64,000 nt of DNA, from positions 300,140 through 364,139 of the forward strand of contig JAAVTG010000142.1 in NCBI GenBank assembly GCA_011947345.1, written 5' to 3'. The position numbers were made by a program, and so were the translations under genes. How positions within the stretch are numbered: position 1 is the stretch's first letter; each line of letters opens with the position of its first letter. Origin of the DNA: Phytophthora quininea. Lineage: Eukaryota; Oomycota; Peronosporomycetes; Peronosporales; Peronosporaceae. Under the pieces are notes generated by a model. The model did not search any database. It was not told where the DNA came from and saw only the letters and a list, made by a program, of their open reading frames with translations. Shown here in pieces: positions 45,046-56,887 of the stretch.

Positions 45046-45640
45046 ATGGCGCGCCGTGCCACCCGTGTCGGTCGCCCCCAGAGCAATCTCGTCAACATGT
45101 CAGCGATGTCCTTGCCCTCCTGATCGAGGCTCAAGCCGAGTGCGAAGAAGAGCTAAGCGAGTTCCCCACGACAACGCCCTACGACTTCGACAGCGAAATT
45201 ATAGACAACACATAATTCGACGAGTACCGCGAGTTTGGTGGCAATGGCGGGATCAAGACCTAACAAATTTTTCGCTACGCTAATTCAATGAGTGTGCGCG
45301 ACTACGCTCTTGTAAAATGTCATGCAGGTCGCGGTCACCATGCTGACATTAAACCGAAGGATGGTTTTTCATGACGCTCGCCACTCTTCGGGGTGGAGGT
45401 ACATGGAAGGGCATCGCCGCTATGCTCACCATTCCAACTGCGACGTTCACGGACACTGTCACGAAGATGATCCGGGCGCTTTCAGAGAAGCTGTACATCG
45501 ATCAAGTAGAGGCTCAGCACAACCGTACAACCATGCGCAACACGGTAACGCGGCACCGTCAGGTCATGTCTTCAGGAACTTCCCTGCGCACTATACGCAG
45601 TTGATAGCGGGCGCGTCGCGGACGCGGTGGCGGGCAGTGG
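45046..45640 (+). pseudogene. Degenerate transposase fragment, Harbinger/DDE_4-like
   Basis: Several stops interrupt the frame from MARRATRVGRPQSN onward (TGA at 45123, further stops to 45262). The best piece, from about 45361, reads KDGFFMTLATLRGGGTWKG, then an HTH-like IAAMLTIPTATFTDTVTKMI and YIDQVEAQHNRTTMR, then FRNFPAHYTQLI in another frame. The TLRGG...W..IA and HTH layout resembles the start of Harbinger-like (DDE_Tnp_4) transposases of oomycetes. No catalytic residues survive. Confidence 0.5.
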
Positions 45641-47256
45641 AGAGCCGAACGTTGGTGCGGGCAGTGGAGGGATGCTCGCAGGAATGCCGGCCAATTCCAC
45701 CACAGTTGCCACGGAAGCGGCTATTAATTCATCCTCTACTACCACTGCTTCTGCGACCGCAGTACGGCGTTCTACTCCTAAGCGAAAGCTAGTAGTCGGG
45801 TCAGCTGAGGAAGCAACAAAAGCCACAAATGTCACGTCCGCTTCTCCCATTAAGCACATGCAGCGTTCTACCGGATCGCGAAAGAGAAATTCAGCGAAGA
45901 AAATAGTAGGAGCTACACCAATTGATGTGGCGACTGCATCCCGAGGTGCTGCAGTGTATACGATGGTCTCTGCCACGCGGCCGGGGCGTTCGACGCGTAA
46001 ACGACAGGGAGGCAGTGGGCTCAACTGAAGAAGCAGCGACAGCTCCGGACGCTGCATTCGTAACCTCAGAAGAAGGTACGACAACATCAACCGCTGCAAC
46101 GGTATCGATGCGGTCTACACGTAAGCGGAGAAGAAGAATGGATACAGCATCCTCAGGCGTAGAAGTATTGACGTTAACGATCACGAGTGCCTCTGCAGTT
46201 TCCACGCAATACGATGGCAATCATGCTCCGTTTGACGGGTTGAATTTCATGGATTTGATGCGTGCCAAACCGCTGGTTTATCCTGTTGAAGACGACGATA
46301 TCAATATGAATGTCGACGCACTTGATAGCGTCTAAGGTTCTGAAGAGCAGTCTGGTAACGAGTCCGGTATGGAAGATTCCTAGACGGAAGAAATGCTGGA
46401 ATTCACTGAAGACATTGATAGCGACAGTGATGACGATGATGACGACATCAGCAAGTATCTTCGACATCCCGGACGAAGAGTGCAATCACTGCTTCGGGGT
46501 AGAATGTGTACGATGAAAACCACTCGCGTACGTTGTTGGTAACCAATTTATCAACATAACGAGTATAAACATATATATTTGTGTTGTGTGACAGGAGGTT
46601 TGAAGGTTGGTGGGGTGGATTTGTATGATGGTCCAGGGGGTCCAACTCAATCAGCACAAACAGATTGGGGTGGTGCAAGGAGATTCAGTACACACAGAAA
46701 AAGCAGCCTAAGACAGTACCGCGCGGTGCTGATAGGATAGATCATGCGCTAGACCACAGAGTCGGTAGCGCTCTCATGGATGGATTCCCGACCTGATAAA
46801 ATGTTGGCGACAGGTTGCAGTACATTACCGACGACGATTCTTCGTAGGGAGAAAATTGGAGCCAGATCTGCTGTTCCGTTCCCCTCTATTGTCCCTGAAT
46901 ATCTTTGGGGAATAAGGAGTGTAGATGTGCACGACAAGATCCGACTGCAGAGGTACTCACTGCAAAAGACGGTTGCCATAAGAAAATACTCCAAGCAGCT
47001 CTTATTTTTACTAATTGACATGGCAATTACCAATGGATATATTGTTCACAAGTTTATGAAGAAGCAGAATGGTGAAAAGCTCACCACCCATGCCAATTAT
47101 ATGAGGTTGCTTCACAAGGAACTTTTAGCTCTTGACGACGCTGATTTTTCGACGAACATGCTAGCAGAAAATTGGACTAACCAGCCTTCCCCACTATCAT
47201 CTCACTCAGTTTGTCAAGTGATTGAAAAATACCCAGTAAAAATGATACAAAAGTAA
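45627..47256 (+). pseudogene. piggyBac-related element remains
   Basis: Part 1 (45627-46335, two frames) encodes Ser/Thr/Ala-rich, basic repeats such as STPKRKLVVGSAEEATKAT and RSTRKRRRRMDTASSG, then an acidic part (PLVYPVEDDDINMNVDALDS; DSDSDDDDDDISKYL) interrupted by stops. Part 2 (46780-47256) is open for 158 codons and resembles the C-terminal region of piggyBac-type transposases: AVPFPSIVPEYLWGIRSVDVHDKIRLQRYSLQ and LLIDMAITNGYIVHKFMKKQ. Between them a vestige reads GGLKVGGVDLYDG. The catalytic core is missing or unrecognisable. No terminal repeats were found by eye. Dead copy. Confidence 0.55.
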
Positions 47257-47929
47257 AACAGTATCAGTATAGCTGAAAACTGTGTTCAGCAATGAGCGAG
47301 GGAAAGACCTGTGAAACTACATATATATGCGAAGTGTGCAGTGACTCCTTTGGCGGTCGAGTTCCGATATGCAACTTAGTTCAAAGAGTGGATACGGGAA
47401 ATACTTTAACGTGTTGGCAAATATGGCATGATACCTGGCAAAATGGCACCAAGATTCCCAGTCATTACTGAAAACGAATTCGTTTTCGTAGTAGCAAGCG
47501 CAAAGTTCACGTGTGGCAGTATGATCACGGTAAGCTCGATCAAGAAGCTGGTGCTACATCCGGCGAGACGGTGGAGACGGAGAGATTCCGTTCCGAGGAG
47601 GCCGACGTTAGCAATGTGACCAAGGCGGTGCGCACGAGCACGGAAACGCCTGCCACTGGTGAGTTGGTGACGACAATCGACGTGAAGACCATGACGGAGT
47701 CAAGGGCGGTGCAAAGAGCACGACGGGGAGACGGAGACCACGAAAGAGACTACAACGGGGCTGGCCATCGGGCTAGCTGCTACAATAGCGTCGCGTTTGC
47801 GTTATTGTCAGATATTGAGGAGAACTATTCCACCCCTCACGGCGGGTAGCATGCACATGACATGAAAACATTGATAGATTTTGTGGTAGAAAACAATTTG
47901 ACTTTTATTGAGCTCCTAATCCCTGGACT
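47257..47929 (+). other. Spacer with an open, unrecognised frame
   Basis: From about 47480 to 47849 a + frame is open (RSSKRKVHVWQYDHGKLDQE, then Thr/Glu-rich). It has basic then acidic low-complexity composition without a recognisable domain. It may belong to transposon debris. No gene is called. Confidence 0.3.
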
Positions 47930-48738
47930 TCAACCATCCAACTTCTTCACTTGTTTACTTGGGCAGATGAAAATGTTGAGCGAGGATGAACAGCTGCGTC
48001 TGCGATAAACATGATTGCACATGGCAGCTAAGCGGAGGCTTCCATTGGTCTCGTCCATTGGCTCTGTGACGATGGCGACGACATCGTCAAGCGGGAAATC
48101 TTGGCTCTCGACCCTCCTTGAGCGGCAGCATCTAAAGACGATATGGAGAGCCTCCACTTCCTGCTCAAGCATCGCAGACCAAAAGTTGTTATACGGAAAT
48201 AGCCGTTTGCAATACCAACAGGTCAGTAGGACAACGTACCGGGTTTGAATCTTAAGTAGACGCCAATTCTGGCGCGCAACCGCGCTTTCGCTGAGCGCTG
48301 GAAATTCTGCCGCAAACCGATCGGGTTGCCCGTCTCCATGAAGTCGAACAGCGTGGCATGCGCTCGTTCTACTTCACGGAAAACGTATTCTTCTTGACCG
48401 ACAATAAACCGGATTTCGTGCACTCCTTCATGGGGCAGGGGCCTGATTGTCATGGCCAAGCCGTGAACCTTGTCACCAGGAGGTGCTGTGGTGACGCAAT
48501 CCTCGGGTCCCTGTAGCTGGTGAGCCAGCTGTTGGTGCAGGCGAAGCAAGTGGTCCATCCTGGCCTTCAGGCCGTTGATCAGCGCCATTTTCTCCTGGTG
48601 GTGTGTGGTCATGAGGAGCGCAATGTATTCATCTTGCCGACGGATTTGAGCGTCTCTCTCTGCGATGACACGGCGCGCAGCGCGGTGCTCACGCCGAAGG
48701 CTTCGATTCTCTCCCTGCAGCACTGAAACGTCAACCAT
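47930..48738 (-). CDS. Unrecognised coiled-coil protein, two exons
   Basis: Starts MVDVSVLQGENRSLRREHRA. Residues 5-75 form a charged coiled coil (AARRVIAERDAQIRRQDEYI; MDHLLRLHQQLAHQL), with bZIP-like spacing but no clear basic region. A globular part follows: EIRFIVGQEEYVFREVERAH, ATLFDFMETGNPIGLRQNF, RIGVYLRFKP. The second exon reads EVEALHIVFRCCRSRRVESQ, DFPLDDVVAIVTEPMDETNG and ends VKKLDG. An intron with donor G/GTACGT at about 48240 and acceptor GCAG at about 48160 fits, but leaves the frame one base off, so one indel is suspected. The two-exon pattern with compatible domain-like content suggests a real, perhaps decaying, oomycete family gene inside the transposon island. Confidence 0.45.
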
Positions 48739-50351
48739 GGCCTTGGCAAGGGGGATACCAGGACGATAGAAGAATGGCCAGGGGCACTTGAGTGATAGAA
48801 GCTCGGTCATTTTAACAAGGATTGCCTGGCTTAACCAGACCATTTTTCGTAGTGGGTCGAAAACTAATTTTACCAAAAGATATGAGGCGTCGTTAAACTG
48901 TGTCAATTCATCATGTCATGGTATAAAAACATAGTGGGCTAGGTTGTACCGCGGAATAGCGTCCATTCACCTTCTATTTAGGAGGTGGAAAGTTCAGCGT
49001 TTTGAAAAATTGTCGGTATGTCTCTAAGTGTTTCGTTAACATGATGGCACCTTAGCCAAAACTAGTTATACACATCCAATCACAGCGCTTTCAATATTGC
49101 CTAAATGTTTGCGTTAAGGTGTGTATTCACGTGTAGCGCCCTAGATGCCCCGATAAAAACAGCTCCTTGAAGAAAAACTCAAAATGACCAACTATGCTAC
49201 CGTTTTAGACATGTTATATCTTCAGGAACTATTACTATTTTTCTTTGACAACTAGATATGGCATAGGTAGCCAAAGAACAAAGACGCCATGTGAAAATAA
49301 TTCCAATGGAACGAAATTTTTATTTTGCCTATAGAAAACTCGAAGCCATTTTGCTTGGAATGCCATGTTTGACCTACGATAATTCAATAACCAAAACAGA
49401 TCCGATCATGCCACTACCCCCACTTCTCTTAGAAAAACGTCAATTTAATGGCATAAAAATATTGTGGGCTAATTTACAAAACTGGAGATTTTAGTTTTCA
49501 GGCTACCCCGAAAAATGCCGTTTTTCGGTCTGGTTGAGTCAGACAATCCTTGTTGAATAGAAGAATTGACTTACGGAGTTTCTGACTTTTCTATGACTTT
49601 CTCGTAGCCAATCGCGTAGCGTAGAAGGATACATATGTGCTAAAATTGACCAATTGCAATCGTGTGATCATTGTTTTTGTATCGTTTTTGGCTTTGATTT
49701 GTAGTGGGCTTGAGCTAGATAATCATACAAATTATGGGCTATGGTGAATTCCAGTAATTTCTTATTCTGTATATGACAGAATGAAAGTCTAGGGTTGTAA
49801 GGGTTAACATAGATCTGAAGACTGTCATTTGTACAAGATGCCCTGACCGAGAACACTTGCAGATTTCTTGTAGACATATTATTGCGGTAAGAGCTATATA
49901 GCTAAAGCGCACACGCTGCCATACTTTCACCACAGTCTAACTATCCAGAGCTACAGCTGCATTCAAAAATGCGGTCGTCCATCTGTCACTCGAAGCCGCA
50001 TTGCAGGGATCGGGAAAAAACATTGGCATTGTTATATTGCAACAATTGTTCTCCACAATATTGATTGTGGCGACCTCGTCCAATATTGCCAGGGTCGCAA
50101 TAGCAGCTAGCAACTTCTACTCATAGCTAATCGTACTCTTCAGCCTCTACTTCGCTATTTTCTCATGCTACCCTCTCTGCCTACCTAATCCTCAAGGAGA
50201 GGATTGACTCGAGCGTCTTCGCACTCACTCGCTTCCGCATATATTATGCTCCAAGCATGCACTTCACTGCCGAGAACAGTCGTTCCAACTCGACGGAGGT
50301 AGCAGGAAGCCAAGACAAATCAATGTACTTCGAGCGGTCTTCCTCTCTGGA
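48739..50351. other. AT-richer gene-poor stretch
   Basis: About 1.6 kb with short frames only. Around 50045-50100 the word CAATATTG recurs, and again at 50975, in similar contexts (ATATTGATTGTG), which hints at an eroded repeat. No gene is supported. Confidence 0.4.
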
Positions 50352-50813
50352 CTAGGATCTCTCTTCGGTAGCTGCTTTGACTTCCCCAGGTGATCTGCGG
50401 CGTCTGATGGTAGGTGCGACTTCTGCCTCGTTTTGCCGTACACTACTCGGACCTGCAGACCTTGGTGAACGAACACTAGAAGCTTTGGTGCGCTTCTTCT
50501 TTGAAGTGCCTGGGCGGGTCGATTTAGATTTTCTGTGTTTGCGCTTGATGCTGGGCTCTGTGGAGACACAAGCGCAACCAGAATTAATCGATTCCTCTTC
50601 TGTGGAGCGCAAAAGCCGATGGATAGTGCTGGTTTCTTCTGGAGGCTTGGGGAGCAAACGCCGAGCTGATCGACATCGTTGGTGAAACAGGCTTGCGCGA
50701 GTGATTCGAGACGAACGAGGCTGCTGCGATAGTAACGTGGTTAGCGGAGGGGTTCGATGCGGGGCTGTCGTGGGGTTGAAAAGTGTGAGCTGGAGCGCGC
50801 CGTCGTCTAGCAT
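50352..50813 (-). CDS. Possible small basic protein, unrecognised
   Basis: 153-codon open frame. It encodes a Pro/Thr/Ser/Arg-rich protein with a strongly basic, nuclear-localisation-like stretch (KRKHRKSKSTRPGTSKKKRT). No domain is recognised. A TATA-like AAATAA lies about 60 bp upstream in gene orientation. It sits within transposon debris, so it may be chance or part of an element. Confidence 0.25.
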   Translation of the reverse strand: MLDDGALQLTLFNPTTAPHRTPPLTTLLSQQPRSSRITRASLFHQRCRSARRLLPKPPEETSTIHRLLRSTEEESINSGCACVSTEPSIKRKHRKSKSTRPGTSKKKRTKASSVRSPRSAGPSSVRQNEAEVAPTIRRRRSPGEVKAATEERS

Positions 50814-52614
50814 AAAACCTCACTCGTGCTCTCCCACTTCCTCGCACCTCGAGACCGCAGACGTGGTTATTTATGCCTCTGCCAACTCGTCGAACAAGAC
50901 CGCACAGACACTTCAACGAGAAGATACACAATTAGATCGATGCATTGCAATTGTTTTCCCAAGAAATTGACATTGTTCCAATATTGATTGTGTCGAGCGT
51001 CTCGGCAACAATCCATATACAATGGATATTGTCCGATGCCTGCCCGCATTGATCCCACAGCAGACGATGTTGACGCCGTCACTTTACAATCAAGCTGGAG
51101 GATCACTTAGAAGGTCAGCGAAGCGTTTGAAAAAGGTAAGGCTCCTCACATCAAACGAAACCCTAGTCGTGGAGAGTCGGAGATGGCGATGCGCACACCC
51201 AAACAGGGTCCGTCAATTGGGAATGAAAGCGGGAACAACAAAATCTGTGTTGAACATATCGTTGACGCCGAACGCGAAGTTGAAAATATCCCCAACTTCA
51301 ACGACGACATCAGCGTTGAAGCTGTCCTGGCAGTCGAGGTAAGTGGTGCACCTAAACTCCGTCGGTAACCATACAAATGCAGCAAGCGTGGAGTAGCCCA
51401 TGGTCATAGCGCCACTTCCTGTACGGAAAGACTCATCAGTCAGAATGTTGTATATGATGTGACTGCAAGGGCCTACGTATTGGGAGAGTGTCTATTCGTC
51501 ACACTAGCTCCGTAAAATGATCCATGTGATGCGATCCAAGATTTCGCTTTTTGATCTTTAAGAGAAGACAACGCTTTCGTTTAGGAGAAGACATCTCGGC
51601 AAAATCACTCACCACATATACCTTAATTATCTGTTTGCGTGTTGACCTGTGTGGTAGGCCACCTAGAGTGTTAATCTGTAGGTAGCCCAGACATCACTCG
51701 TTAAGGTAGATTCGAAACAGAAACAGTGTAAGCAATCTTACTATGGCCAGTGCGTGTAGTGGTCTTTGTTGTGGTCTAGAAGATGGCCGATTAACTGACG
51801 CCGCGCATTTTACTGGCGCGACCAGGTGGGGCCAATGTGTGCAGTGTCACACACATTTGTGCAATGATAGTTTGCCCATTTCGAAAGTACTGACCCTAAA
51901 GGGGTCAGTCGCGATAATATTCCTAAAGACGACGAATCGGCTCCACCGGATTTTATGCATCGGTTGGAATTCAACCCCTTAAGAAATCAAATTTTGATTT
52001 ATCTGATGAGTGCTCTACCACGACACCGCGTCTGGGTTTTGTCCTGGCCAGGTGCTTACGCGTACGATCCAATCGACGGTACTTCGGATAGCTAATGAGA
52101 TAGTGGCACATACGTTACTCTTCCGTTAATTTGTTCATATTCTGTGATAGCAACGTTTTAATTCCATGATTTCCTTTCGTCTCATGATTTCTGTACTGAA
52201 ACCAAAATTTTCTCTCACTGTTATGCAACCCTGGAACCAAGAAGTTTCTGTTAAATTTGTTTAAGAAGCTATGCGGGGAACAGTTGGCAAACCTCTTTGC
52301 CTGTCCGTACATAACGGGCCGTTGGATACGTTGGACACGTCATACCCAACGCTCACACTAATGTAGCGGTCAACCAGCTCCAAAGGTCATTATCACATTC
52401 GCCATCAACCTCACAGGCCTCCAAGTACCGAGACACCTATTCGATTCGATAACAAAGACTTCTACGTACCTCGGACCTCCCTCGACTGCCTCAGACGACC
52501 CTCGATCCCCTCTACTAGTCTGTTGCGCGACCTTGGAGACGGTGAATCGAGCATGTCGCCAGTAACACCTAGTGGCGACATAGGGATTAAGTCATCCGCT
52601 GAGAGTGAAGACTT
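50814..52614. other. Transposon-island spacer
   Basis: 1.8 kb without a supported gene. It holds dispersed motifs A and B back to back at 51859-51924. Other short frames are featureless. Confidence 0.4.
51859..51924 (+). repeat. Dispersed repeat, motifs A plus B
   Basis: Motif A (51859-51889) matches 44771-44802; motif B with the palindrome TGACCCTAAAGGGGTC and the word GTCGCGATAATATTCCT matches 42650-42684. The two motifs are adjacent here but in opposite order and 2.1 kb apart around the pogo element. Confidence 0.55.
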
Positions 52615-54135
52615 TTGGAGCCGGTAACGCGACACCGACGAAGCAAGCTAGGGCGCGTACGTATCCGAGGTGCTGGAAGTGAAGAGACCAAAGACCATGA
52701 CCTTCAAGACGAAGACGAATTATTAACTGACGACTACGGCAGCAATGGAAAATATTACTACCAGAGCGAAGAAGAGTCTGGTAGTGATGAGGCCGCGTCC
52801 GATGATGAATCATACATTGCTGATCAAGTCAGTTGCGCTGTTATAGCAAACTTGCACAGTGTTAAGGCATGCTTGAGGGCCTTGGCCACCCAAAAGAAGA
52901 TTGTCGATCTCGGCTGTAGTGGCTTGTGGATATCAGTTCGCTGTACAGTCACAGGGGCTAGCACGGAACCGTCGTAGGTGTCACAGATGTTACCTACAAA
53001 TTCATTTTTGGAAAATGGTGGCCACACCTTCATCGCAAAGCCCGAGAGAAGAAAGCTTTTTTTTTTGCATGATCGTGAGCGGTATGCTATGCTAACATCA
53101 TTAAACAAAACCTGAGCTACCTCAGTGAAGCAAGATCGATGTCTCAGTTTGAAGCTTTCTCCGAGCTTTTCCCTTATAATTGGACTGTTATTGAAGATCC
53201 CGAGAATGCACAGTGGCTAGATGAGCAATACCTCACCGAATCCTGGCAGTTGTGGCTCTATACTGCGAGTGACGTAGCCAGAGTGGCCCCCAACCAGAAT
53301 CTAATAAAGGCCCACCATAGGACTATCAAGAAAACTGCAGCATCTCATCTCCGTACTGCTACTGGCAATGCGACAGGGATAGCGCTTTCCAAAATTCTTG
53401 GTCAGTATGCTAGTGACATTGGTTCGGACCCAGTTGGACATTTATGCAGCTGGACCGGCGAGTACTGAATCCCTAATACAAGCCAGAAAAACCCTGTGTG
53501 GATGAAAACTATCATTCAATACACAAACGAAAATCAAGGGGGGCAATAGAGGCGATCCAGGTGTACTACTTCAATGCAGACTATTACGTGATCGGCGACA
53601 ACGGATTGAGGGTCGACGCGAGCCAAACAAGACCGCATCAGCGTTCCGTCTTGGGCACTCTACGTGCAAATAAAAAGTGGAGAACATTCAACTTCGTCAC
53701 CTATCCCTGCATGCTGTCAAGGTTCTCGATTATATTCCGTACGAACACGACAGGGATGACGCGTCATGGCCTCAGGATGAGATCAAGACCATCCTAAAAA
53801 AGTACACGCGCGATTGCAAGGCATTCTATCAGATGGGTTGGCTCTGTGCTCGTGTCCTCGCATGTCGTAGGGTTGCAGATAAGCTGGTTTTAGGAATGAT
53901 GCTGCGCGGACTACCAGCTCGGAAGCCGCCGGGATGTCCGCGAAATAAGACCAGATGTCTGATTCGGGACACCCCACACAAACCCAAGTATGCTGTGGAC
54001 GCTCTCATCGAGAAACTCATTGAAAAGTCTGCCAGCGTTATTTACTGGAGTGTGCTAAAAGCGTGGAAAGGAACGGATGAAGATGGTGAAGTGAAAAGCG
54101 TAACAACGTCGGAAAAGTCACATCCCATATTTTAA
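52615..54135 (+). pseudogene. MULE-type transposase-related remains, C-terminal region
   Basis: Consecutive frames give pieces of an oomycete MULE-like protein. First an acidic start (DDYGSNGKYYYQSEEESGSD). Then SWQLWLYTASDVARVAPNQN and AHHRTIKKTAASHLRTATGN, the post-catalytic region where MULE transposases read NxPIExxHRxIKK. Then ADYYVIGDNGLRVDA and ALLY/VKVLDYIPYE pieces. Last KKYTRDCKAFYQMGWLCARV and ARKPPGCPRNKTRCL, a SWIM-like and AT-hook-like end. Frame changes are seen near 52980-53140, 53470, 53690 and 53770. The DDE core is not visible, so the element is defective. Confidence 0.6.
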
Positions 54136-54614
54136 AAGGCGAAAAGAGCTTTTGGGGTATTTAGTACGAGAACCATGACCAGACGACTACCTGGAAAGCA
54201 GAGGAGTTGGCACGCGTCATCAACTACTCTTTCCCCACGCAGAAACTATTGTTCCTAGTTGGTGATATGGTAATCGCCCGGGCTAATGTGTTGAGCGTCC
54301 TGCCCCGTTTGACGCAGCCCGTGAGGGTCCTCCACTGTAGAGTACCATGCAATTTCACTCAGCAGTACATATCGGCACTCCAAACGTGTTTTAGCACACA
54401 ATGAAATGCTCACAACCGTAAAATGATCAATAACACACAATCCTGTAGATTTGCACTCTGGAGCGTGTCTGCAGCACAGGACGGAGAGACCGGCGGCAGC
54501 AACCAATGAGAAGCCGGGATGGCATTCAAAGCCAGGGCTTGATTGTCAAAGTAAGGCGCGTCCGTTGTCGAGTGCGGGCCACACACCGCGAATTAGCCTC
54601 CCTCCAGCACGAGC

Positions 54615-56455
54615 ATGCCGAAGGCGCTGCCGTGGCGAGAGTTAGCCTTCCAGGCGTCTCGGGAGCAAGCCAACCAGCTCCTGGACGGCCTCCAACAGTT
54701 CAAGCTGTCCAAGGGTCACCCTACGTCGTGCACCATGTGCTCAGATCCTCACCCCATAACATGAAGTACCAGCTCGCTGTTTGCATTGCTGAGGACTGCA
54801 AGGCAATCAATCCCGGCATGAAATGCCCGTGGCGGGGCAAGATCGTGACGTGCAGCATGTCTGAGGTCGTAACAGTCTATGATCTCGGCGAGCACAAGTC
54901 CCCACTACCGCCCCGAAACGACCACAAGAAACTGACGGGCTCTAAAAAGACTTTTGCAGGACGCTGGCCGGTCAGCACACGCGACCGATGAAGATTAGAA
55001 TAGCTATGCGCTCCAAGTTTTCTCTATCCGAGGACAAACTCCCACATTTACGGTCTATCCAGAACTTCGTGAACTATTATGCTCGATCCGAGCTCGGCAA
55101 CACCGACCTCTACGATGATATTGTGGAGCTGGTGCGTTCGAGAATGTTTACCGGCAATGAAGATGACAGTTCCCCGTTTACATTCACGGATCGCGAGGAT
55201 ATGGAGCAACGACCTGTTGTCGGCGACGGATCCGACACAGAACCGTTTTTGGTGGTAATTTCGACGAAAGGTTTGCTACGGCGTCTGAACAGAGCTGCTG
55301 ACACGTTCATTTTCCACGTAGATGCGACATTTAAGCTATCACAAGTGGGATACCCGGTGCTTGTTATGGGCATATCCGATAAATGCCGCACATTTCACTT
55401 GGTGGCACTGTGCATTGTTTCTCAACGAACGGGATCGACCTACACTCGAGCTTTTGAAGCGCTGCAGCGCATCTACACTCGTGTGACGCAGCGGAACATG
55501 AGGCTGCGGTTCGTTATGGGAGATGCAGAGGACGGGCAATGGAGTGCGCTTGATGGTGCGTTTGGGGTGACTCGCACTTCATTTTCCTGATGTGCTTTTT
55601 CACGTTATTAAAAACGTGCAAGACCGAACGAAGTTCCTGCCAGAGCACCTAGCTAACAAGGTGCTCCAGGACATCTACAATTTGCACTTCTGCTCGTCTG
55701 CTACCGAGTTCTACAACATGAGTCACGCTGTGTTTCGTGATTGGAACCAGCGAATTGAGCTGATCGCATTTGCAGCATATTTTAAGTCGTCTTGGCTGAA
55801 CGCGAGGTACTGCCGGTGGCAATGCTTTTATACACTTCCTGGATATGCTACGACAAATAATCCTGTCGAACAATTCAACAAGATTATCAAGAGAGACTAC
55901 ACAATGCACCGTCGTCTGAAAATGGGAGTATTGATCAAGCAGCTTTTAGAGTGTTGTGAAAACGAAGCGGCTGGTGGAAAGCTGTTCCGAGAGTCTCCAG
56001 AACCAACAGCTTCATTGACGCTTCTAGCTCGCCAGCTGGCAGTTGATTCGAGGCTCTACGTAAATGATCTGGTACCTGGGCGCGTGCAGGACGAGGTTTT
56101 CGTGGTATCTCTACCAGCACCACGGATCTACGTTCCAGCAAAGAAGAGAACCGTCGAGTATCTTGCCGTCACCGCTCAGATGGGCACCAACTACGCAAGA
56201 ATGGAGTACTCTGGTGAGCCGAGGACTGGCTGGCCAGTGAATGTTGGATGTCGGTGGTGCGCATGCCGCTACTGGTATAAATTCGGGGTCTGCATCCACG
56301 TGATACACGCGCTGCAGGTATCCGACCGAGTGAACAGCCAAGGAAAACGCGTCCTGGTCAACAGAAACATTATGTGTCGTGGTGGCAACCGTCAGTCTCA
56401 CGCGACGCCAAGTGGTCGCCCACCTTTAAACAGATTCAGCCTGAGCATGACGTAG
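54615..56455 (+). CDS. MULE (Mutator-like) transposase with SWIM zinc finger
   Basis: About 610 residues. The N-terminal part MPKALPWRELAFQASREQAN, then CTMCSDPHP and CPWRGKIVTC, forms a WRKY/FLYWCH-like zinc-binding region. The catalytic core shows FIFHVDATFKLSQVGYP (first Asp), FVMGDAEDGQWSAL (second Asp) and TNNPVEQFNKIIKRDY (Glu). The C-terminal SWIM finger is CRWCACRYWYKFGVCIHVIHAL. Two single-base frame breaks lie near 54755 and 55575-55590. Otherwise all catalytic parts are intact, so it is far better preserved than the neighbouring remains at 52.6-54.1 kb. Terminal inverted repeats were not located by eye. Confidence 0.82.
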
Positions 56456-56887
56456 TTATGAGCGTCCAGCGCGCTCAATACACAGTGTTAGCGAGTTTTG
56501 ATGTGTCCGTCGCCTTCCTCTGCCGTGCTCGAGCGGTATCCGAGCGAGGGTCGTGGTCCAGACGAACTTGCCAGTCCAGCAATCGCAAAATTTTGGATTC
56601 AGCGCCTTGCTCATCGATGCCCTCAATATCACATGTTACTCGAAGCAATGCGAGTGCGTATTCTCGCCAGCGGGTGTTGGAAGCTCCAGCAACTTCAAAT
56701 TGATCTCGAAGTGGCTAATCATCCGAAGGATTACATGAAGACGACACTAGGAACAGTTTCCGACCGAGGATTCTCGAATTCATCTCCAGCATTGTCATTT
56801 TAGTGACCAAAACGACCGGCCACATTGAAACCACATCGCTTTGCTAGTTCAGACCTGACACGAGCGCGAGATTTAAAGCGCCAACCA
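56456..56887. other. Debris between MULE and SET genes
   Basis: Short overlapping + frames (for example 56498-56803, IAKFWIQRLAHRCPQYHMLL) vaguely recall the C-terminal part of hAT transposases. Too weak to call. Confidence 0.3.

Noticed and set aside
56498..56803. hAT-type dimerisation fragment
   Set aside because: The resemblance spans only about 20 residues and switches frame; insufficient.
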